From: JAJDXW01 sp965243335
Lineage (GTDB): Bacteria > Pseudomonadota > Gammaproteobacteria > HK1
DNA length: 64,000 nt
Direction: 5' to 3'
Assembly: GCA_965243335.1 (NCBI GenBank)
Contig: OZ251545.1
Span: forward strand, 3,472,001 to 3,536,000
Part shown: positions 16,474-29,779 of the stretch, one piece after another
Numbering within the stretch: the first letter of the stretch is position 1
Layout of the letters: the number at the start of each line of letters is the position of its first letter
Program-made: the position numbers and the translations under genes
The notes under the pieces: generated by a model
Database searches by the model: none
Told to the model about the DNA's origin: nothing
Seen by the model: only the letters and a program-made list of their open reading frames with translations

Positions 16474-17361
16474 ATGACATGGCATTTCTTTATCGACGAA
16501 AGCGGACATGATCACAAAATCATGCCGTATGAGGTTCGTGGGGGAATCGCTCTCCATGTCGAACATCTCTGGCCGTTCGTGCAGGATACGCAGCGTCTGG
16601 AGCTTGATTGTTTCGGATGCCGGTTACATGATTTTGGAAAGGAGATCAAAGGTTCGACACTGATCGACAGAAAACGTTACGAGTTTGCCGGACAGAAGGA
16701 AATTTTTCAGGACGACGACAGGCGCAGGCTCTGCCGATCCTTTCTTGAAAGGGGTCGCCGGCACGATCGGCCGACCCGGGATGAATTTACTGCGTACGGA
16801 CAGGCCTGCATCCGAATGGCGCAAAAATTGCTTGATCTCCTGCGCACACATGAAGCGGTATTGTTTGCCTCCGCGATTCCCCGTGGCGCCGTCAAGCCAC
16901 CGAACTACGAATTCGATGACTATCTGAGAAAGGACGTTGTTTTCTTTCTGGAAAGGTTTTTCTATTTCCTGGAGAGAAAACGCGAACATGGTGTGTTGGT
17001 CATGGACGAAACCGAAAAATATGATGACCGGAGACTGGCCGTCAAAATGGAGAGGTACTTCGCGAAGACGGCCATCGGTCGGTATCGCACCGCCTGGATC
17101 GTGCCCACCCCATTCTTTGTTTCCTCGGACATGACTTATGCCATCCAGGCCGCAGACCTTTGCATATACTGCGTCAATTGGGGATTTCGACTCCCCTCGC
17201 GAGGGATGGATGCTGAACGCCGCGACGAAATCGAGAACATGTTCGGAAGTGCGATTGCCGCACTTCAATTCCGTGGACAAGGATACAGGGACGGTCGCGT
17301 ATTCGACACCTATGGCATCGTCTACGTTCCCGATCCCTACGAGGCAAGGGCAAGGACATAA
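16474..17361 (+). CDS. DUF3800 domain protein
   Basis: The 295-residue protein starts MTWHFFIDESG, the DExG-type first motif of DUF3800. It contains HGVLVMDETEKYDDRRL in the middle and ends with YAIQAADLCIYCVNWGF, the Q-x-ADL motif, giving the three acidic/polar positions of an RNase-H-like fold. DUF3800 proteins are frequent in defence islands and phages, with no agreed function. A perfect AGGAGGAG site lies 7 bases before the ATG, and a candidate promoter lies upstream. Composition is less GC-rich than the host background. It sits between the DUF1156 ghost and the intact DUF1156 gene, convergent with the latter. Confidence 0.83.
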   Translation: MTWHFFIDESGHDHKIMPYEVRGGIALHVEHLWPFVQDTQRLELDCFGCRLHDFGKEIKGSTLIDRKRYEFAGQKEIFQDDDRRRLCRSFLERGRRHDRPTRDEFTAYGQACIRMAQKLLDLLRTHEAVLFASAIPRGAVKPPNYEFDDYLRKDVVFFLERFFYFLERKREHGVLVMDETEKYDDRRLAVKMERYFAKTAIGRYRTAWIVPTPFFVSSDMTYAIQAADLCIYCVNWGFRLPSRGMDAERRDEIENMFGSAIAALQFRGQGYRDGRVFDTYGIVYVPDPYEARART

Positions 17362-17687
17362 AAAAAGGAGGCAACGCCCCGTCTGCCGTATCCGCGTCTA
17401 ACGCGCGCGCGGGGCCGGCGGGGCCGAGCCTCCGAGCGCGAATCTAGGTCATCGCAGGCAGATAGTCAACCCTTGGGAGTCCGCTACATCGCCGCAGCTT
17501 GGATCTGACTGGATTTCGCTCAATACATAATAAATTCAATAAGTTATGTCTTCCAAGAAAACGATGGTGGGGCTTGAGCGCCGTTGTGGAGACGGTTTTC
17601 GGAACAGCGGACGACTCCGACTTGCGGCCACCCCGGAGGGCTGAGAGCCAGTTTGCCCTGCGCCGTGGCAAGGCGCTCGGCCTGCCG
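17362..17687. other. 326-base gap between convergent DUF3800 and DUF1156 genes
   Basis: No gene is seen. An AT-rich patch at about 17520-17550 (AATACATAATAAATTCAATA) is unusual for this genome and may be part of incoming DNA. No clear bidirectional terminator was found. Confidence 0.35.
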
Positions 17688-20600
17688 TCACGACGCTTCA
17701 CCCCCGGAGAATCCGAAGCCCGTCTGCTCCGGCACGCCGGCCGCGAGGCGGGCGGCCTCCGTCCGGATCTGCGGCCAAGACGTGACGAGGATGTTGTAGG
17801 CGTTTGCCTCGTCCGCCCACCGTTTGCGTTCGGCCAGCGAATACAGACGATACGCGAGCGCGCGGGCCTTCTCCGCCCGCTCCACGCCCATGCCGAGCAC
17901 GAGGCGGGCCGCCTCGGCCACCCCACCGCCCCGCTCCGCGGTCAGGGAGCGGGTCAGGTGCTGCGCGCTCTCCCAATCGGTGATGCGCCGGTCCGTCGCC
18001 GGGTTCCAGTCCGGGTCCAGCTCGTCCCGGCGCATGAGCCGGACCTTGCCCTTGCCGCCCGCGAGCACCCCGGCGCGCTGCAAGCCCTCGAACGAGGTGT
18101 TCTTGGCGCTGAACAGCACTTCGGCTTCGCCGTAGGCGCGCTCGCCGACGCCGTATTGCTCGTACCAGGCGACGCAGAAGCGGGTGTCCGGGTCCAGGTC
18201 GCCTTCCTGCCGGGTCAAGGTCTCGTCCAGCGTGCGGTTGATCTCGACGAGGGCCGCGCGCACCGACATCGGGGAGCCGTCGGCTTCCAGCACCTGGGCG
18301 TAGCGGGTGAAGATGGCCATGCCGGGGCCGATGGCGGCTTGGGCGAAGTCCACCGGGGCGATATTGCTCTTCTGGAGGTCGGCGAGGGCCGTCGGAAGCT
18401 CCAAGCGCAGGGCGGCGAGGAAGTCGCGGCGGGAGGTCGCCGGGGTGTCGGGCGAGCGCCGCCGGCAGACGAGGACGATGCTGGAAGCGAGGGCGTTGGA
18501 CTGCATTCCTCTCATGCGGTTGGCGAGCTCGGTGCGCATCGGCCAGGTACCGGTGATCGAGAAGCCGGCTTCGATTACCGCGGCAAGGAAGGTTTCCCAA
18601 CCGGTGGACGCGGCGCCGCTGCCGCCCTTCGTCTCGGACTGTTTGAAGGCGTAGTAGATGGTGACCGGGAAGGCCGGATGAGTCTGTTCGGCGAGGCGGC
18701 CGATCGCTTTCTTCATGCCGTCGAGGAAAAATCGCCCGGCTTCCTCCCTGTCGCCGTGGCGGTAGGGTGCGGCAACCAACTCCGCGGTCTTTGGCACCAC
18801 AAGTGTGGCGAAAAGTTCGGAGAAAACTGGACGTAACGTCCGGCGCAGCCAGACGTAGAAGAAGTCGGATAGGTCGGCGTAGGGAACATTGTCGTAGTAT
18901 GGAGGATCCGTTGAGATCACCCGAGTCGATGGAGTTATCCAGACCGTAGCGTCTGCTTGATCACTCGCTCCGGTCGTTCGCATTGACATGGGTACGGAAA
19001 GAGGATCGACCGCACAAGCGATCGCGGCATCAATGCTCCCGGTAGCAGTCGCCAAGAAATTCGGTTCGGCGTAGTCCCAAACCATCGGAAACGCTTGGCG
19101 CCCGAAACAATGCTGCGCCTTTTGGCCGACAGAGTTCCATCGAACAAGAGTGTTTCCAGTCATTGCTAATCGGTCCACCGCAAATGCGAGATACACGGAC
19201 ACTCCCTCGGCATAAGCAGTGCTTCCAGTTCCGCCGTTGTGCAAGGGTAGATCGTCCCCTGGGAACGCGGGCGTCCCGCCTGCATTGTGTTCAAGCGGGC
19301 GGGACGCCCGCGTTCCCAGGATGTCCTGCTTGACGCACGCCATCGCCTCCGCCACCAAGTCGGAGAAGGTGGCCAGCGCGACGAGTTGGCGGGGGGTGAA
19401 TAGTTGATCGAACTGATCCATACCATAAGGTTTGATGCCGAGATATTGGGTGCTGCCTGAAATTCTGACTTCTGGCTTCCATTCCGGCAACGCCTCCCGT
19501 GCCGCTGCCTCCTGTTCCGGCGTCGGCAGCAAATACACCCGGCCCCGGTCTCCCTTGGCGACGATGGCCATCAACCGCGCGCCCATGCGGCCAGCCTTCC
19601 CTTCGGCCTTGATGTAGTCGCCGGGAATCGGCGCATCCGACATCAGGCAGCGGAAGTTCGGACCGCGACCCAGCTTGGTTCCCTGTGCGGGCGGGACGCC
19701 CGCGTTCCCAGGAGCGCCGTCCTTGGGGACGCCGGTTCCGAGAAGGCCAGCCTTCACCGTGAAGCGGTAGCCGTCGCCCTCGACCACCGGCTCGACCCAT
19801 GCCTCCTTGTCCCTCTTCGTGGACAGCATGAACGTCGAGGCCAGCGGCACGTCCACGTGCGCGAACGCCGGGTTCGGGCTCTTCACCGTGCGCGCCCACA
19901 GCCACGCGATCACCGTGAGCTTCCGCCCCACGTAGCGTTCGAGGTCCGGGCGCTCCGCCGCCATCGCCGCGGTGACTTCAACCTTCGGGTACAGATGGCC
20001 GATGCGCTTCTCGGCTTCGTCGCGCATCCACCGGCCGTAGTAGCGCACGTCCTCCGCAAGCCCCTGTGCGCCCTTGCCGTTCCACCGCCCGCCCCGCGCG
20101 AACTCGGCCTGGGCGTCCGGGTTCACGGGCGGCTTGCCGGCGAACCGGGGCGGGACCTCGATCATCGCCTTGTTGATGAGCACCGCCACCGGGTTCAGGT
20201 CCGAGGCATGGGCCTCCAGCCCGAGCCGCTGCGCTTCCAGGGGCAGCGCGCCGCCGCCCGCGAAGGGGTCATGGAAGGCGGGGAGCCGGTCCGGGTCGAA
20301 CCACTCCGCCGCCCGCGGATGGTCCGCGTTCGCGGCGCAGGTGCGGCGCCAGCTCTCCCGGACCTCCTCCCGCGCCTGCCCCAACACCTTCTCGTCGTTG
20401 GTGTTCTCCCATTGCACCAGCTCCCGGATGATCCCGAACAGCCGCTCGCGCTCCCGCGCCTGGGCCTGCTCCGTCGGGAAGCGGTCCGGGTGCGCCGAGG
20501 GGTCGTCCACCATCTGCGAGAAGATGACCGCCCGCGCCGCCGCCAACGGCCGCCGCGCCCACCAAAGATGCAGGGTGCTCGGATGCCCGTGCCGGATCGA

Positions 20601-21359
20601 CTTCTCGCGCACGCTGGCGGCGTTGATCGCGTCGAGCGGCAGGGCGACCTCGATGAGCTTCTTGCCGGTCTTCAAGCTGTGTCCCACGATGGTCGCTCCG
20701 TCTCCGGCTGGACTATCGGGTTCGGGGCCTCTGTTGAATGACGAATCAGGCGGAAACCAGCCTTGGAGCAATCTCCTGAACCGTAGAAACGCACGATCCC
20801 GGCAGCCCGTCGTACTGATCTTCCTTGCGAGATCACGGAAATAGGCGGATGAAGCCGGACGTTTCCCCGCCGTTTCGAGCACCCATTCGAGCGCCGCCTT
20901 CGGATCGGATGGCTTGGGGTCCTCCGGTCTCCATAATTCCTGCTGTTCAAGGGCCTCGCGCAAGGCTGGACTCCGATCCGTCCAGCCGAGCACCCTGCCG
21001 ACGTGGGGCGAACCGCTGAACACCCACGCCTCCAGCTCGGGCTCGATCACCACGGGAACCGCCCAGCCCTCGATCCCGTCCCGTTCGAATCTTTCTTCGA
21101 TGAACGATTCGAGCTCGGCTCCGGTTTCTTCAGGAACCCCATCCCAGGCGTGATCGAGGATGATCAGCGCATGTTTCGCACTACCGTGATAAGCACGCAG
21201 CACCTTCATGGGGTGGTGGCAGCAACCCGGGTCCCGCTCCTGATGTACAGGAATTTCCTTCGTGATCGGTCGGATGCCCAGCGCGTGCGGCCGGTCCAGG
21301 AGCCCGGATACCGCCGCTTGCATGCTCTTGTCGGCAACCAGGCATACGAGATCCATCAT
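17688..21359 (-). CDS. DUF4276/MAD4-like domain fused in frame to DUF1156 DNA methylase
   Basis: The continuous 1223-codon frame from ATG 21359 has two parts. Residues 1-220 start MMDLVCLVADKSMQAAVSG and contain ALIILDHAWDG and VVIEPELEAWVFSGSPHVG, the acidic pattern of small TOPRIM-like proteins paired with AAA ATPases. From about 225 the DUF1156 methylase begins (KKLIEVALPLDAIN, SIRHGHPSTLHLWWARRPLA). Its SAM-binding DPFAGGGALPLEAQ is at 364-377 and its catalytic DPPYYDNVPYADLSDFF at about 817. DPPY implies N6-adenine or N4-cytosine methylation. A GTG at 20687 with GGAG eight bases upstream could give a separate methylase from the same frame. Two palindromic repeats lie in frame in its coding region. 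The ATG overlaps the ATPase stop (ATGA). Confidence 0.82.
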   Translation of the reverse strand: MMDLVCLVADKSMQAAVSGLLDRPHALGIRPITKEIPVHQERDPGCCHHPMKVLRAYHGSAKHALIILDHAWDGVPEETGAELESFIEERFERDGIEGWAVPVVIEPELEAWVFSGSPHVGRVLGWTDRSPALREALEQQELWRPEDPKPSDPKAALEWVLETAGKRPASSAYFRDLARKISTTGCRDRAFLRFRRLLQGWFPPDSSFNRGPEPDSPAGDGATIVGHSLKTGKKLIEVALPLDAINAASVREKSIRHGHPSTLHLWWARRPLAAARAVIFSQMVDDPSAHPDRFPTEQAQARERERLFGIIRELVQWENTNDEKVLGQAREEVRESWRRTCAANADHPRAAEWFDPDRLPAFHDPFAGGGALPLEAQRLGLEAHASDLNPVAVLINKAMIEVPPRFAGKPPVNPDAQAEFARGGRWNGKGAQGLAEDVRYYGRWMRDEAEKRIGHLYPKVEVTAAMAAERPDLERYVGRKLTVIAWLWARTVKSPNPAFAHVDVPLASTFMLSTKRDKEAWVEPVVEGDGYRFTVKAGLLGTGVPKDGAPGNAGVPPAQGTKLGRGPNFRCLMSDAPIPGDYIKAEGKAGRMGARLMAIVAKGDRGRVYLLPTPEQEAAAREALPEWKPEVRISGSTQYLGIKPYGMDQFDQLFTPRQLVALATFSDLVAEAMACVKQDILGTRASRPLEHNAGGTPAFPGDDLPLHNGGTGSTAYAEGVSVYLAFAVDRLAMTGNTLVRWNSVGQKAQHCFGRQAFPMVWDYAEPNFLATATGSIDAAIACAVDPLSVPMSMRTTGASDQADATVWITPSTRVISTDPPYYDNVPYADLSDFFYVWLRRTLRPVFSELFATLVVPKTAELVAAPYRHGDREEAGRFFLDGMKKAIGRLAEQTHPAFPVTIYYAFKQSETKGGSGAASTGWETFLAAVIEAGFSITGTWPMRTELANRMRGMQSNALASSIVLVCRRRSPDTPATSRRDFLAALRLELPTALADLQKSNIAPVDFAQAAIGPGMAIFTRYAQVLEADGSPMSVRAALVEINRTLDETLTRQEGDLDPDTRFCVAWYEQYGVGERAYGEAEVLFSAKNTSFEGLQRAGVLAGGKGKVRLMRRDELDPDWNPATDRRITDWESAQHLTRSLTAERGGGVAEAARLVLGMGVERAEKARALAYRLYSLAERKRWADEANAYNILVTSWPQIRTEAARLAAGVPEQTGFGFSGGEAS
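19258..19320. repeat. Family-1 palindrome inserted in frame in DUF1156 gene (full hairpin)
   Basis: Arms 19258-19283 and 19295-19320 pair over 26 bases with one mismatch. In the methylase frame it encodes ILGTRASRPLEHNAGG-TPAFPG around residue 690, between the conserved ATFSDLVAEAMACVKQ and VYLAFAVDRLA segments. The reading frame is kept. Confidence 0.88.
19686..19712. repeat. Family-1 half-palindrome in frame in DUF1156 gene
   Basis: One arm of the family-1 core (TGCGGGCGGGACGCCCGCG followed by TTCCCAGG) encodes PGNAGVPPA near residue 553, in a loop before GRGPNFRCLMSDAP. The frame is preserved. Confidence 0.85.
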
Positions 21360-22666
21360 CCCAGGACTCCACTCGCGAGCAACGTGCCCAAGTCCATGAC
21401 CCCTTGCCAGCCTCGCAAACGCGGATGCGCGGGGCCGGCGATGACGTCCGAGCCGTTCTTTTCGTCGCGTGCGAAGCAAAGCATCTGATCGACGCGAGTG
21501 AGGCGGGCTACGTCGGGAGAGTGGGTAGCCAACAGGACCTGCGCGTCGTACATGGATGAAAGCGACTGAAACACCGTTTCCAGGCCGCCGGGGTGTATAC
21601 CGTTCTCGGGCTCCTCGATCAGGCAGGGACCGGTGGGGTCGGGGAGATAGGCGAGGAGCGTCAGCGCCAGGAAGCGGAGGGTGCCTTCCGAGACGAGCCA
21701 GGAAGGCGCTTCCAACCCGTTCCGGTAGTGGACGTTCAGGTAGCGATGCCCGTCCCACGGCTGCACTCTCTCCGTAATGCGCTCGACGTCGGGGAGCGCC
21801 TCGCGGACGTGCATGATCCAGTCCGCATACCGATCCGGGCGTTCGTTCTGCGCATGGCTCACGAGGTGGGGCAGGTTCGACCCGTCGGGAAGGTAGAGGT
21901 CGGACCTGCCGGGTGGGCTGGTGCGGCGCATGGCCTCGCCCGAGAGGGCGATGCGTTGCACGCCCTCCGCCAGCATCCGCCGGAACCGCGCGGCGACCGG
22001 GAAGCCCTCCGGGGGCAGGCTGTCCAGCACGGACTTGCCGGCGGGAATACGCATCCGGAGCGGGCGTCCGGTGGCCTCGGGGCGAAAGGTGACGTGTTCG
22101 GGGTCGCTCTCCCGGACCGCCACCCTTCTCCAGCGTGCGGGGGGGCGCTTCTCCGGATCGGCCACGATCCCCTCGGGCGGCTCGGGGGGGCCAGGGAACC
22201 GCGTCCGTTCGCGTTCGGTACTGGCGCCGTCCTCCTTCTCCCCCGGTTTCAGCCAAAAGGTCTCCCGCACGATTCGGCAGGGTTCCGACACATCCACCGC
22301 GATCTCGTAGCGGCATACGCTGGCCGATCCGTTCTGCGAGGGTTCGCGAAGCGCATCGGGAACGGCGGCCTCCACGGCCAGCTCGAACGTCTCGCCGCGC
22401 CGCATCCACGTCAGGTGCCGGGGGTCGGTCGCGCGACGGGGGATGGCGAAGGGCTCGTAACCCATGATCGCGTGTTCGAGGTCGATGCGGTGCAGGTCGC
22501 CGAGAAAGGCGAGCACGTCGAGAAACGCCGACTTCCCGCTGGCGTTCGGCCCGACCAGCACGTGGAAGGGCTCGAGCCGCTGCGATACGTAGCGCAGGGA
22601 TCGGAATCCGAGCGCTTCGATCCGCGTCACGATGAGGCCATGGCTTTCGGTGTGCGGCGGTTTCAT
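21356..22666 (-). CDS. OLD-like AAA ATPase (MAD3-like)
   Basis: The 436-residue ATPase has RIEALGFRSLRYVSQRLEPF, Walker A GPNASGKSA (39-47), a long insertion domain, a serine-containing SEGTLRFLALTLLAYL signature, Walker B CLIEEPENGIHPGG and the H-loop LLATHSPDV. It ends with a short RLRGWQGVMDLGTLLASGVLG tail. It belongs to the AAA_21 group of defence ATPases that pair with small DUF4276/MAD4-type proteins, exactly the domain that follows it. It starts ATGA-overlapped with the preceding gene (stop at 22663) and ends ATGA-overlapped with the fusion gene. The three are thus one translationally coupled unit. Confidence 0.87.
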   Translation of the reverse strand: MKPPHTESHGLIVTRIEALGFRSLRYVSQRLEPFHVLVGPNASGKSAFLDVLAFLGDLHRIDLEHAIMGYEPFAIPRRATDPRHLTWMRRGETFELAVEAAVPDALREPSQNGSASVCRYEIAVDVSEPCRIVRETFWLKPGEKEDGASTERERTRFPGPPEPPEGIVADPEKRPPARWRRVAVRESDPEHVTFRPEATGRPLRMRIPAGKSVLDSLPPEGFPVAARFRRMLAEGVQRIALSGEAMRRTSPPGRSDLYLPDGSNLPHLVSHAQNERPDRYADWIMHVREALPDVERITERVQPWDGHRYLNVHYRNGLEAPSWLVSEGTLRFLALTLLAYLPDPTGPCLIEEPENGIHPGGLETVFQSLSSMYDAQVLLATHSPDVARLTRVDQMLCFARDEKNGSDVIAGPAHPRLRGWQGVMDLGTLLASGVLG

Positions 22667-24582
22667 CGCGGCGCCTCGGGCTGCTCGTCCCGCTCGGGCT
22701 GCTCGGGCTGCTCGGGGGAGACATCGATCATCGCGGGTCCTGGGCCTTTGTGCGGCGCAGCGGGCGGCGCGGGCTGGCCGTGCGCCCCGTCGCCCGCTCC
22801 CGGCTCCACCGCCTCGCAGGCCGCCAGCTCCCAGCCGTGGAACACCACCGCCAGCCCGACGTACCGCACCGACGGGGCGCGCCGCCGCAACCCCTCGTCC
22901 GCCAGGTAGCCGGCAAGCTGCTCCCGCGCCTCCCGCAGCTTCTCCGCCACCACCGAGCCATCCACCCGCTCGCTTCGCTTCAGGTACTTCACCTCGACCA
23001 CGTACCCGTACCCGATGTCCGGGTACTGCGCCACGAACGGCTCGAGGTGCAGGTCCGCGTAGCCCTTGTTCAGCTCGCGCTCGGAGTGGATGAGGAACTG
23101 GTCCACCACGCTGAAGTGTGCGGCCAGGAACGCCTGTACCGCCTTCTCCCCGTCGATGTAGTCCCGGACCCCCGTCTGCTCCGCGATGGCCGCCGCGATG
23201 TGCTCCACGGCCGGGCGCCATTCGCCCTTGGAGGCCATCCTCCGCACCAGGCGCGCGAAGTGGTAGTGGCTCACCGAGAACACCCCCACGTCCCGGTAGG
23301 CGCCGCGCAAGTACCCGTACATCAGCCGCCGCACCGTCTGGTTCGGGATCCCCAGCCGGACCGCACCCCCCACTGCCCCCTGGATGCTCAGGAGTCCGAA
23401 GTAGTACAGCAGGGACAGGAAGTTCTCCGGCTCGTCGAGCTCGTCCAGCGGGAAGCTCAAGCTCAAGTCGGTCTCCGCCTCCCCTTCGCCGATGACGTGG
23501 CGCAGCAGGTCGAAGTTGCCGTTGAGCCGTCTCGCCCCTGCGCTCGCCCGCTGGTTCACCAGCAGCAGGTGGCGCAGCTTCGTGTAATCGATGCGGACGT
23601 TGGGGTCGATGAGCCGGCGCGGCATACGTTTGTTCGGAACGGAATCGGCGAGGTAGTGGAGCACCATGTCGGTGTTGTAGAGCTCGTCGTCGGCGTCCTC
23701 GGAGAAGCGGTAGCCGTCGTACCACTCGCGCATCACGTCCAGGGCCGCGTCCACGTCCTGGTCGAACGCGCCCCGGTCCCGGTAGAGCTCCAGCAAGCCC
23801 CGCACCTCCGGTTCGGTGAAGCCGAGCACATCGTTGAGTTCCGGCTCCAGGGTGACGTTGCGCCCGATGTTGAAGCCGCTGGTCACGTCGTCCATCGTGA
23901 TGGGCGAGACGCCGGTGATGAACAGCCGTTCGAGGCCGCCGCCCGCCTCGCCGGCCCCGGCCTTCAGGGTGGCGAAGAAGTTGCGGTAGATGCCGCCCCC
24001 GTGGGTGAACGACTCGTAGGCCTCCTGCCCCCGGTGCGCCAGCACCGTGTTGGCGAAATTGTCGTACTCGTCGATGAGCAGGTAGAGCGGGATGCCATGT
24101 TCGCCAGCGTATGCGAACAGCTCGGTGAGCTTGCCGTCGATGGCGGGTGGGGAGAGGATGCGCCGGAGCGCCGGCTCGGGGAACAGGTCCGGATGCCGCT
24201 CCAGCGCGTTACGCAGCCTGGTGAAGCAGTACCCCTCGAAGCGCTCGCGCAAGGTCTCCGGGGTGTCGTCGAAGGCGGAGAAGTCGAAGCGCACGACGAC
24301 GTAGCGTCCGCGCTCGGCGGTGGGCGCGCGCCCGACGTCCGTGCCCCCGAACAGGTCCTCGAACTCGTGCGCCCAGTACCGCCCGTAGTAGCACTCCAGC
24401 AGCGACAGCCAGCAGGACTTGCCGAAGCGCCGGGGGCGGATGAAGAAGACGTAGCGCTCGTCTTCGAGCGGGCGCAGGAACCGGGTCTTGTCCACGTACA
24501 GCCAGCCGTTCACCCGGATGCGCCGGAACGACGCCTCGCCGTAGGGGATGCGCGGCCAGGGGGCGGTCGCCGGAACGGTCAC
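22663..24582 (-). CDS. AAA-ATPase-like (PF09820 type) protein with PD-(D/E)XK nuclease domain
   Basis: The 639-residue protein starts PYGEASFRRIRVNGWLYVDK and has the modified P-loop FIRPRRFGKSCWLSLL (P-loop at 49-56), Walker B LYLLIDEYDNFAN (about 166-178) and GVSPITMDDVTSGFNI. The C-terminal part carries the nuclease-like DLHLEPF...GYGYVVEVKYLKR (about 535-562). Such proteins are common, multi-copy and usually stand-alone; their role is unknown. The last 50 residues are Pro/Gln/Glu-rich. It follows the helicase gene after 28 bases and overlaps the next gene by ATGA, so here it is built into the operon. Confidence 0.85.
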   Translation of the reverse strand: MTVPATAPWPRIPYGEASFRRIRVNGWLYVDKTRFLRPLEDERYVFFIRPRRFGKSCWLSLLECYYGRYWAHEFEDLFGGTDVGRAPTAERGRYVVVRFDFSAFDDTPETLRERFEGYCFTRLRNALERHPDLFPEPALRRILSPPAIDGKLTELFAYAGEHGIPLYLLIDEYDNFANTVLAHRGQEAYESFTHGGGIYRNFFATLKAGAGEAGGGLERLFITGVSPITMDDVTSGFNIGRNVTLEPELNDVLGFTEPEVRGLLELYRDRGAFDQDVDAALDVMREWYDGYRFSEDADDELYNTDMVLHYLADSVPNKRMPRRLIDPNVRIDYTKLRHLLLVNQRASAGARRLNGNFDLLRHVIGEGEAETDLSLSFPLDELDEPENFLSLLYYFGLLSIQGAVGGAVRLGIPNQTVRRLMYGYLRGAYRDVGVFSVSHYHFARLVRRMASKGEWRPAVEHIAAAIAEQTGVRDYIDGEKAVQAFLAAHFSVVDQFLIHSERELNKGYADLHLEPFVAQYPDIGYGYVVEVKYLKRSERVDGSVVAEKLREAREQLAGYLADEGLRRRAPSVRYVGLAVVFHGWELAACEAVEPGAGDGAHGQPAPPAAPHKGPGPAMIDVSPEQPEQPERDEQPEAPR

Positions 24583-24610
24583 GTGCGGTCCTCCGTGTCC
24601 CTGTACGGTT

Positions 24611-28621
<4,011 letters not shown>

Positions 28622-28744
28622 GTATCGATCCCCCCGGCATCCATCGATCTGCCCGTGCCTCGACGACGGCGGCGAACCGCCGATTCATCGGCTCCGAACC
28701 GGGGGTCGTCTCACGACGGCCAAACGGGCCGCCGCCCGTGCCGA

Positions 28745-29530
28745 TCAATGCTCCGCGAGGAAGGCGCCGAGGGCCTCGTTGAAGGCCGCCGTCTGCTCCA
28801 CGTTGCTGAAGTGGAGGGCGTCCGGGATGACGACGAGCCGCGAGCCCTCGATCCGGTCCCGGATGACCTCGTGGGCGGCGACCGGGGTGCCCGGATCGTC
28901 CTCGCCGACGACGAGGAGGGTCGGCAGCCGGATTTCGCCGAGCCGGTCGGTGAGGTCGAGGCCCCGGATCGCGGCGCAGCATCCGCAGTAGCCCGCCACC
29001 GGGGTAGTGCGGATCATCTCCCGGACCCGCTCCACCCGCGCGGGCGCCGCAGCTTGGAACGCGCGGGAGAACCAGCGGTCGATGGTCGATCCGACGAGCG
29101 ATTCCATCCCCTGCGAGCGGGCCGCCGCCATCCGCTCGCTCCAGAGCGCCTGCCCTTCTCCCGGAACCCGGCTCGAGGTGTCGCAGAGCGAGAGGCTGAG
29201 GAAGCGGCCCGGGTCCCGGAGGGCGGCGGTCTGCCCGATCATCCCGCCCATCGAGAGCCCCACGAAGTGGGCCTGGCCGATCCCGAGCGCGTCGAGCAGG
29301 GCGAAGAGGTCGCCCGCGAGCTGGTCGAGGGTGTAGTCGCCCTCCGGCGCGTCCGTCCCCCCGTGTCCGCGGGTGTCGTAGCGAAGCACCCGGAAGCCCG
29401 CGAGGGCGGGCATCTGGTCCTCCCACATCCCGACGTTCGCGGCGAGGGAGTGGCTCATGACGACGACCGGCGCCGCCGCCGGGCCTTCGAGCTCGTAACG
29501 GGTCCCGATTCCGTTCGCGGCGATCTTCAT
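28745..29530 (-). CDS. Alpha/beta hydrolase, 3-oxoadipate enol-lactonase (PcaD) type
   Basis: The 261-residue length is normal for PcaD. It has the oxyanion-hole SHSLAANVGMW, the YDTRGHGGTDAP loop, nucleophile S93 in GLSMGGMIG, and acid/histidine near D211 (GEDDPGTPV) and H241 (PDALHFSNVEQT). PcaD opens the beta-ketoadipate enol-lactone. No other pca gene adjoins, so substrate assignment is tentative. ATG 29530 begins MKIAANGIGTRY. The 249-base gap to the E1 gene upstream holds nothing recognisable. Confidence 0.75.
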   Translation of the reverse strand: MKIAANGIGTRYELEGPAAAPVVVMSHSLAANVGMWEDQMPALAGFRVLRYDTRGHGGTDAPEGDYTLDQLAGDLFALLDALGIGQAHFVGLSMGGMIGQTAALRDPGRFLSLSLCDTSSRVPGEGQALWSERMAAARSQGMESLVGSTIDRWFSRAFQAAAPARVERVREMIRTTPVAGYCGCCAAIRGLDLTDRLGEIRLPTLLVVGEDDPGTPVAAHEVIRDRIEGSRLVVIPDALHFSNVEQTAAFNEALGAFLAEH

Positions 29531-29779
29531 GGGTGCGGACTCCCGTTTGGCAGGGCGTTCGGCCGCCGCGGCGCACGGCGCCGGGCGGGGCATTTGGAGC
29601 GGGCGGAGCGGTCAGGGCGCCTCGTCGCGGATGCGGCGCCCGTCCGTCCGACGGGCTTGGAGAACGGCGCCTCGGGGAACGGGATCGGCTCGGCCCGAGC
29701 CTGTCCAATCCGGTCCCATCCCGGTCCGTCCCGACGCGTCCCCCGGTCCGGCCGCCGCGCCGCTCGCGCGCCGCGCCGG

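Noticed and set aside
21360..22724. Extension of the DUF4276-DUF1156 frame upstream to 22724
   Set aside because: The extra sequence is Arg/Pro-rich and antisense-like within the ATPase gene. The ATGA overlap at 21359 marks the start.
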